NCBI GenBank assembly: GCA_030425645.1
Contig: JAUHZK010000006.1
Coordinates: 1 to 64,000 of the forward strand
Origin: Gammaproteobacteria bacterium
Lineage (GTDB): Bacteria > Pseudomonadota > Gammaproteobacteria > JAPPPA01
DNA: 64,000 bases
Direction: 5' to 3'
The position numbers and the translations under genes are program-made. Every line of letters starts with the position of its first letter. Position 1 is the first letter of the stretch. Of this stretch, positions 59,673-64,000 are shown one piece after another. The notes beneath the pieces were generated by a model that saw nothing but the letters and a program-made list of their open reading frames with translations, was not told the DNA's origin and did no database searches.

Positions 59673-61223
59673 TTACTGCTTAACGACTTCGGCGCTAGTC
59701 AGCTGAATCCGTAATTGTTTGGCTTGCTCCGGGCTCCAAGGTCCAAGGCCGGTTTGGCGTTGGCTTTGCTGTCCGGCAGCAACCACGTCGCGGAAGGGTT
59801 GTTTCCAGCTGCGTTGGCCGTCGCTGACGGTGATTAATACGTTGCGCACGTCAACATTGGTTGGGTTTTGTAAGGTCAGTATCAGTTCGCCCTGATAGTT
59901 AAGACCGCCGCCAACTTTGAGATATTTGGATGGGTTTTGTGGCAGATCTAGGCGCACTAAAGCTGCCTGTGCTTTCTCTCCGTGCACGCCTTTAGCTTGG
60001 CTAGCCGCTTGGTAGTTTTGGATGGCTTGTTGGTTGTTGCCTTGTCGCTCGGAAACGAGGCCGAGGTAATAGTGCCCTGGTGCGGTGGGCAGTAATTCGA
60101 GGCTGCGTTTAAGATCGCCAGCGGCGGTCTGGTTCTGTTTGAGCTCGGCGCGGGCAATACCGCGGTCTAGCCAAGTCATAAAGTATTGGTCGTCTAGCTG
60201 CAACGCTTGCTGATAGTTTTTAAGGGCGCTATTCCATTGTTTTTTGCTGGCGTAAATGTCGCCTTTGAAAGAGTGGAAACGCGCTTCTTTGGCTTCGATT
60301 TTAATGGCTCGATTGATATGTTTTTCCGCTTCTGAAGGGTTTTTCTCAGACAGGGCCTTTTGCGCTAGGCGGTAAGCCTCATAGGCGGGGCGAACCGTGC
60401 GCGCGTAGCGAGTCATCTGTTGATAGCGTTCACGGTTTAGAGTGCCGCCCGGAGGGAAGTCAGCTGCGGTTTTGCGATTGCGCTCAACCCGCTCCTGTGA
60501 AGGAGGGTGGCTAGAAAATAGTTCGCTAAAGAAGTCAGATTTGCGACCTGCGGATAGGCGCACAAAGGCCTCTTGTAGGGTGATCGCTGCACTCGGGTCA
60601 TAACCGGCTTTGTGCATATACTGCATGCCGTATAGGTCTGACTCGAGCTCGGCATCGCGGCCGCGTTTGGCCATGGCATATTGAGCACCGACATTGGCTA
60701 CGCCTAAAACGCTGCCGGCTTCTTTTTGTCCACCCATGGCGATGGCGGCTCCGAGTACAACGCCTTGCAGCAAAATGCCCCGTGTTTGTGCGCGTGCACC
60801 ATGGCGGGCGGCGGCGTGTACAACTTCATGGCCGAGTACGGCAGCGAGCTCGGCCTCGTTATCCAGCTCCCAAAGTAACCCTAAGTTAATGGCGATTTTG
60901 CCGCCGGGCAGTGCCCAGGCGTTTGGCACCGGGTTGTTCAATAAGACAAATTCATAAGGCAGGTCGCGGTCACTAACAGCAGCTACGCGGCGGCCAATTT
61001 CTTCAACATAGGCTGACAATTTGGGGTCAACTTTGTATTCGCCGCCCTCGGCTTGGCTAAGTGGGGCGTAGGACTGTGCGCCGATATTCAGCTCTTGTTG
61101 CTCGCTAACGAAGGTGAGTTCACGTTTGCCGGTGACCGGGTTGACCACGCAGGAGCCGAGTAAAACAGCCGCTGCTAGTAGCGTCAGCGTGCGCAAGAAG
61201 GTGGTTTGCTTGATTAATAGCAT
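59673..61223 (-). CDS. M48-family metalloprotease lipoprotein with TPR repeats
   Basis: A 516-aa envelope protease. From the ATG at 61223 (GGGGA upstream) the lipoprotein signal runs LRTLTLLAAAVLLGSC, followed by VVNPVTGKRELTFVSEQQELNIG. The zinc site is HEVVHAAARHGA, with the third ligand Glu in AELESDLYGMQYM. A TPR region follows (about 290-420: AEKHINRAIKIEAKEARFHSFKGDIYASKKQWNSALKNYQQAL and related). A C-terminal beta domain of about 90 residues ends in IQLTSAEVVKQ. It resembles BepA-type periplasmic proteases involved in outer-membrane quality control, but the extra C-terminal domain differs. An upstream ATG in the same frame has no signal-sequence support. Confidence 0.85.
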   Translation of the reverse strand: MLLIKQTTFLRTLTLLAAAVLLGSCVVNPVTGKRELTFVSEQQELNIGAQSYAPLSQAEGGEYKVDPKLSAYVEEIGRRVAAVSDRDLPYEFVLLNNPVPNAWALPGGKIAINLGLLWELDNEAELAAVLGHEVVHAAARHGARAQTRGILLQGVVLGAAIAMGGQKEAGSVLGVANVGAQYAMAKRGRDAELESDLYGMQYMHKAGYDPSAAITLQEAFVRLSAGRKSDFFSELFSSHPPSQERVERNRKTAADFPPGGTLNRERYQQMTRYARTVRPAYEAYRLAQKALSEKNPSEAEKHINRAIKIEAKEARFHSFKGDIYASKKQWNSALKNYQQALQLDDQYFMTWLDRGIARAELKQNQTAAGDLKRSLELLPTAPGHYYLGLVSERQGNNQQAIQNYQAASQAKGVHGEKAQAALVRLDLPQNPSKYLKVGGGLNYQGELILTLQNPTNVDVRNVLITVSDGQRSWKQPFRDVVAAGQQSQRQTGLGPWSPEQAKQLRIQLTSAEVVKQ

Positions 61224-61300
61224 CTTGTCCCCATTGGATGCAGTACATAGTGAGATTACCCACGTATTATGTGCAGACAATCAGGGAATGTCAGGGCTCA

Positions 61301-61693
61301 ATGCAAAATATTGCAACTCAAGGCGCGGTGCGTATCGATAAATGGTTATGGGCAGCGCGGTTTTTTAAAACACGGCAGATGGCTACAGACGCGGTGAGTG
61401 GCGGCCATGTGCATTTAAACGGCGAGCGGGTAAAGCCAGGCCGCAAAATTGGCGTGAATGACCAGCTTAGAGTGAATAAAGCCGGCATGACTTGGCAAAT
61501 TACTGTCTCTGGATTGGTAGAAAAGCGGGTTTCGGCGAAACTGGCACAAAGCTTGTATGTCGAAAGCGCAGAAAGTTTGGCTGATCGCGCTTTGCAGCAA
61601 GAGCAACGACGTTTAAATGTGGTGGCGCCAGCGCCGAAAACAAAACCCGACAAACGTCAGCGTCGACAGCTTTCCCAAATAAAATTCGACTAG
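61301..61693 (+). CDS. hslR: Hsp15-type S4 RNA-binding protein
   Basis: A 130-aa protein with an S4 domain (VRIDKWLWAARFFKTRQMATDAVSGGHVHLNGERVKPGRKIGVNDQLRV) and a basic C-terminal tail (KTKPDKRQRRQLSQIKFD). The layout is that of Hsp15, which binds stalled 50S subunits carrying nascent chains and helps recycle them after heat stress. The ATG at 61301 has an AGGG site and reaches the known N-terminus; an earlier frame start overlaps the leader region of the divergent protease. The gap to icd is 52 bp. Confidence 0.9.
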   Translation: MQNIATQGAVRIDKWLWAARFFKTRQMATDAVSGGHVHLNGERVKPGRKIGVNDQLRVNKAGMTWQITVSGLVEKRVSAKLAQSLYVESAESLADRALQQEQRRLNVVAPAPKTKPDKRQRRQLSQIKFD

Positions 61694-61745
61694 TCGGCTA
61701 AAATAGGCCGACTAGAACTCAGCATTGCATAAGGATTTACAGCGA

Positions 61746-63512
61746 ATGAGCTATAAGCATATTAAATTCCCCGAGGGCGGTGAGCGCATCACCATTGATG
61801 GCGACAACATCAAGGTCCCTAACAATCCTTATGTGGGTTATGTGGAAGGCGACGGTATTGGCCCTGATATCACCAATGCCAGCCTGCGCATTTGGAATGC
61901 TGCGGTTGAAAAGGCCTATAACGGCGAGCGTGAAATTAAGTGGGTAGAAACCTTCTTAGGTGAAAAAGCCGCTGGCATTTATGACGGCGATTACTTCCCG
62001 CTAGAGACGCTAGAAGCGACTAAAGAGCTGATCGTTAATATCAAAGGCCCGCTAACCACGCCGGTAGGCGGTGGTTTCCGCTCGTTAAACGTAGCTCTGC
62101 GCCAAGACCTGGATTTGTACTCTTGTGTGCGTCCGGTTGAGCATTTCCCTGGTGTGCCGTCGCCCGTGCGCAAGCCAGAAGAAGTTGACGTGGTGATCTT
62201 CCGCGAAAACTCGGAAGACGTGTACTCAGGTATTGAGTACCAAGCCGGCAGTGAAGAGTGCGACAAAGTTACACAGTTCTTGCGTGATGAAATGGGCGCC
62301 AAGTTCCATGACGGCAGCGCCATTGGTATTAAACCAATCTCAGAATTCGGCACCAAGCGCCTAGTGCGCAAAGCGATTCGCTATGCTATTGAAAATGGCC
62401 GTGAGTCAGTGACCTTGGTGCACAAGGGCAATATCATGAAATTCACCGAAGGCGGCTTCCGTAACTGGGGTTACGAAGTGGCGCGCGATGAATTTGCCGA
62501 GTTCACCATTACCGAAGATGAGCTTTACAACGAGTACGGCGGCAAGCAGCCAGAAGGCAAGGTGGTGATTAAAGACCGTATTGCCGACATTATCTTCCAG
62601 CTGATGTTGCTGCGCCCAGCCGAATTTGACGTCTTGGCGACCATGAACCTGAATGGTGATTATCTATCTGACGCGATTGCTGCAGAAGTGGGTGGGGTAG
62701 GTATTGCACCGGGCGCCAATATTGCCGACCACGTGGCCGTGTTTGAAGCGACTCACGGCACTGCGCCGAAGTATGCCGGCCAAGACAAAGTTAACCCGGG
62801 TTCTTTGCTGTTCTCTGGTGTAATGATGTTGGAATACATGGGTTGGAAAGAAGCCTCTGAGCTGATCCGTGCTGCCTATGTGCAAACCCTAGACGACAAG
62901 ATTGTGACCTACGATTTTGCTCGCCAAATGGAAGGCGCAACCGAGGTTTCTACCAGTGGTTTCGCTGATGCGATCATCGAGCGCATTAACGGTGATATTG
63001 ATATTGAAGCGCTGCGTGCGCAACGCGAGAAGCAACTAGAGCAAGAGCGTAAAGAGCGCGAAATCAAGCGCTTGCTGCAACCTCTTGAAGAAATGGTTGA
63101 ATCTGGTCGCATGCCGCATGCGGTGGGTGATGTGATGACTCGCAACATCATCAGCATCCCGTCTGACACCATTGTGGACGACGCCATGCACAAAATGCGT
63201 GAGCATAAAATTAGCTCGATTGTGGTTGAGCCAAGTGATGCTTCTGGAGAGTGGGGTGTGATGACTCGTCGCGATGTCTTGTCTCGCGTGGTGACTGCCA
63301 ATCGTTCTACCTCATCTGTGACGGTCGATGAAATTTGCTCACGCCCAGCACTAACCGTTACACCAGAAACCAGCCTGCATGATGCGGCTGATTTCCTAAC
63401 CAAGAACAACATCTCGCGTGCCTTGGTTGAGCAAAACGGCAAGATTATTGGTATCGCTTCTGAAACCGATATTTTTGACGCTGTCGAAACCTTTGGTTGG
63501 ATTCCTGAATAG
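61746..63512 (+). CDS. icd: NADP-dependent isocitrate dehydrogenase with C-terminal CBS pair
   Basis: A 588-aa protein. Residues 1-420 are a complete NADP-type isocitrate dehydrogenase: [43 protein letters not shown] (the Ser is the AceK phosphorylation site in Escherichia coli), [42 protein letters not shown] and [21 protein letters not shown]. After a charged helical linker ([19 protein letters not shown]), two CBS motifs follow ([34 protein letters not shown] and [36 protein letters not shown]). CBS pairs usually bind adenine nucleotides, so the enzyme may have an added energy sensor. The ATG at 61746 has AAGGA upstream; a TTG 21 bp earlier is less likely. Confidence 0.93.
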   Translation: MSYKHIKFPEGGERITIDGDNIKVPNNPYVGYVEGDGIGPDITNASLRIWNAAVEKAYNGEREIKWVETFLGEKAAGIYDGDYFPLETLEATKELIVNIKGPLTTPVGGGFRSLNVALRQDLDLYSCVRPVEHFPGVPSPVRKPEEVDVVIFRENSEDVYSGIEYQAGSEECDKVTQFLRDEMGAKFHDGSAIGIKPISEFGTKRLVRKAIRYAIENGRESVTLVHKGNIMKFTEGGFRNWGYEVARDEFAEFTITEDELYNEYGGKQPEGKVVIKDRIADIIFQLMLLRPAEFDVLATMNLNGDYLSDAIAAEVGGVGIAPGANIADHVAVFEATHGTAPKYAGQDKVNPGSLLFSGVMMLEYMGWKEASELIRAAYVQTLDDKIVTYDFARQMEGATEVSTSGFADAIIERINGDIDIEALRAQREKQLEQERKEREIKRLLQPLEEMVESGRMPHAVGDVMTRNIISIPSDTIVDDAMHKMREHKISSIVVEPSDASGEWGVMTRRDVLSRVVTANRSTSSVTVDEICSRPALTVTPETSLHDAADFLTKNNISRALVEQNGKIIGIASETDIFDAVETFGWIPE

Positions 63513-63532
63513 GGCTTTATAACCCTGACTCG

Positions 63533-63558
63533 AAAGGCGCCTGCGGGCGCCTTTTTTG
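63533..63558 (+). terminator. Rho-independent terminator after icd
   Basis: AAAGGCGCC (63533-63541), TGCG and GGCGCCTTT (63546-63554) are followed by further T. Confidence 0.9.
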
Positions 63559-63634
63559 TTTCTGGCCAAGCTCAGCATTTACGGGGCGCTTCTGCTAAAA
63601 TGCGCGCCGTTCCAATATCTGATTTTGCTGTGAC

Positions 63635-63997
63635 ATGACGGACATTCCAGGGCCGCTATTTCGTGTGGTTTTTGCTAATGAAGACAAGCTGTTTGAGGTT
63701 TACGCGCGTAGCGTTGGCCAAAGCGGTTTGTTCGGCTTTATTGAAATCGAAGAACTCGTCTTTGGTGAGCATTCCGGCATGTTGGTAGACCCCGCCGAAG
63801 AGAAGCTTAAAAGCGAATTCAAGGGCGTTAAACGCACTTATGTGCCCATGCATTCGGTAATTCGTATCGACGAAGTCGAAGAGCGTGGCGAGGCCAAAGT
63901 CAGAGAGATGGATACCAGCGCCGGTAACGTGCGTTCCTTCCCGGTATATAAGCCCGGCAGCGGGCCTAGCGGCGGTCAGGCGCCCGCAGGTAAGTAA
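63635..63997 (+). CDS. DUF1820 family protein
   Basis: A 120-aa protein. The sequence PLFRVVFANEDKLFEVYARSVGQSGLFGFIEIEELVFGEHSGMLVDPAEEKLKSEFKGVKRTYVPMHSVIRIDEV is the complete DUF1820 domain, a small strand-rich fold found in gammaproteobacteria. A Gly/Pro-rich tail ends the protein at TAA, 3 bp before the window edge. The function is unknown. Confidence 0.85.
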   Translation: MTDIPGPLFRVVFANEDKLFEVYARSVGQSGLFGFIEIEELVFGEHSGMLVDPAEEKLKSEFKGVKRTYVPMHSVIRIDEVEERGEAKVREMDTSAGNVRSFPVYKPGSGPSGGQAPAGK

Positions 63998-64000
63998 TGA

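Overview
The window looks like chromosome from a free-living, probably marine gammaproteobacterium of the Oceanospirillales/Cellvibrionales type; the genus cannot be fixed from sequence alone. The evidence is the gene order tRNA-fMet-rimP-nusA-infB-rbfA-truB-rpsO-pnp, the purE-purK pair, a GTP-type PEP carboxykinase, PBP1b followed by a TPR lipoprotein, YoaA-TsaB, Hsp15 and a DUF1820 protein, together with ornithine-lipid and PlcP-type lipid genes.

Layout. Positions 1-2.5 kb are the end of an integrated element: the C-terminus of an IS3-type transposase, a small HNH protein, an unknown gene, a DUF3596-type tyrosine integrase with its Xis-like partner, a divergent XRE regulator, and four tandem 11-bp repeats close to the element end. 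Positions 2.6-11.6 kb hold the metY-rimP-nusA-infB translation/transcription operon. Positions 11.6-19.3 kb hold a TrmB-like methyltransferase, tRNA-Thr(CGT), purEK and a four-gene Gld-type ABC exporter operon. Positions 19.2-20.5 kb hold three orphan small membrane proteins.

Positions 20.6-26.1 kb form a coherent phosphate-starvation lipid-remodelling locus. A glycosyltransferase and a PlcP-like phosphatase, followed by a 51-aa basic protein and a patatin lipase, face olsB-olsA. The 199-bp gap between the two outward-facing genes carries two outward-facing Pho-box-like sequences. Positions 26.2-29.2 kb hold a serine hydrolase, a DUF2505 protein, a small lipoprotein and a ferritin-like di-iron protein.

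Positions 29.3-49.4 kb are the most unusual part. A six-gene, tightly coupled minus-strand operon encodes a di-heme cytochrome b, an FHA-TM-decaheme cytochrome c, a lipoprotein with two GlcG/HbpS domains, an outer-membrane beta-barrel, a decaheme cytochrome fused to an LVIVD propeller, and a pentaheme cytochrome (25 c-type heme sites in total). Divergent from it lie a CHASE2 adenylate cyclase, a TPR/beta-barrel protein and a FecR-domain protein. Convergent with these is an oxidoreductase that joins an FAD/NAD(P) module, two cyclic-nucleotide-binding domains and a four-cluster ferredoxin module. I infer a cAMP-responsive quinol-to-cell-surface electron conduit; this combination is the best candidate here for an undescribed system.

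Positions 49.4-64 kb are mostly housekeeping: gdhA, a DUF3307 protein, pckG, mrcB with an LpoP-like lipoprotein, yoaA, tsaB, a DUF4442 hotdog protein, a palindrome-rich gap, an M48-TPR protease, hslR, an isocitrate dehydrogenase carrying a C-terminal CBS pair, and a DUF1820 protein. No CRISPR array or rRNA gene was seen.
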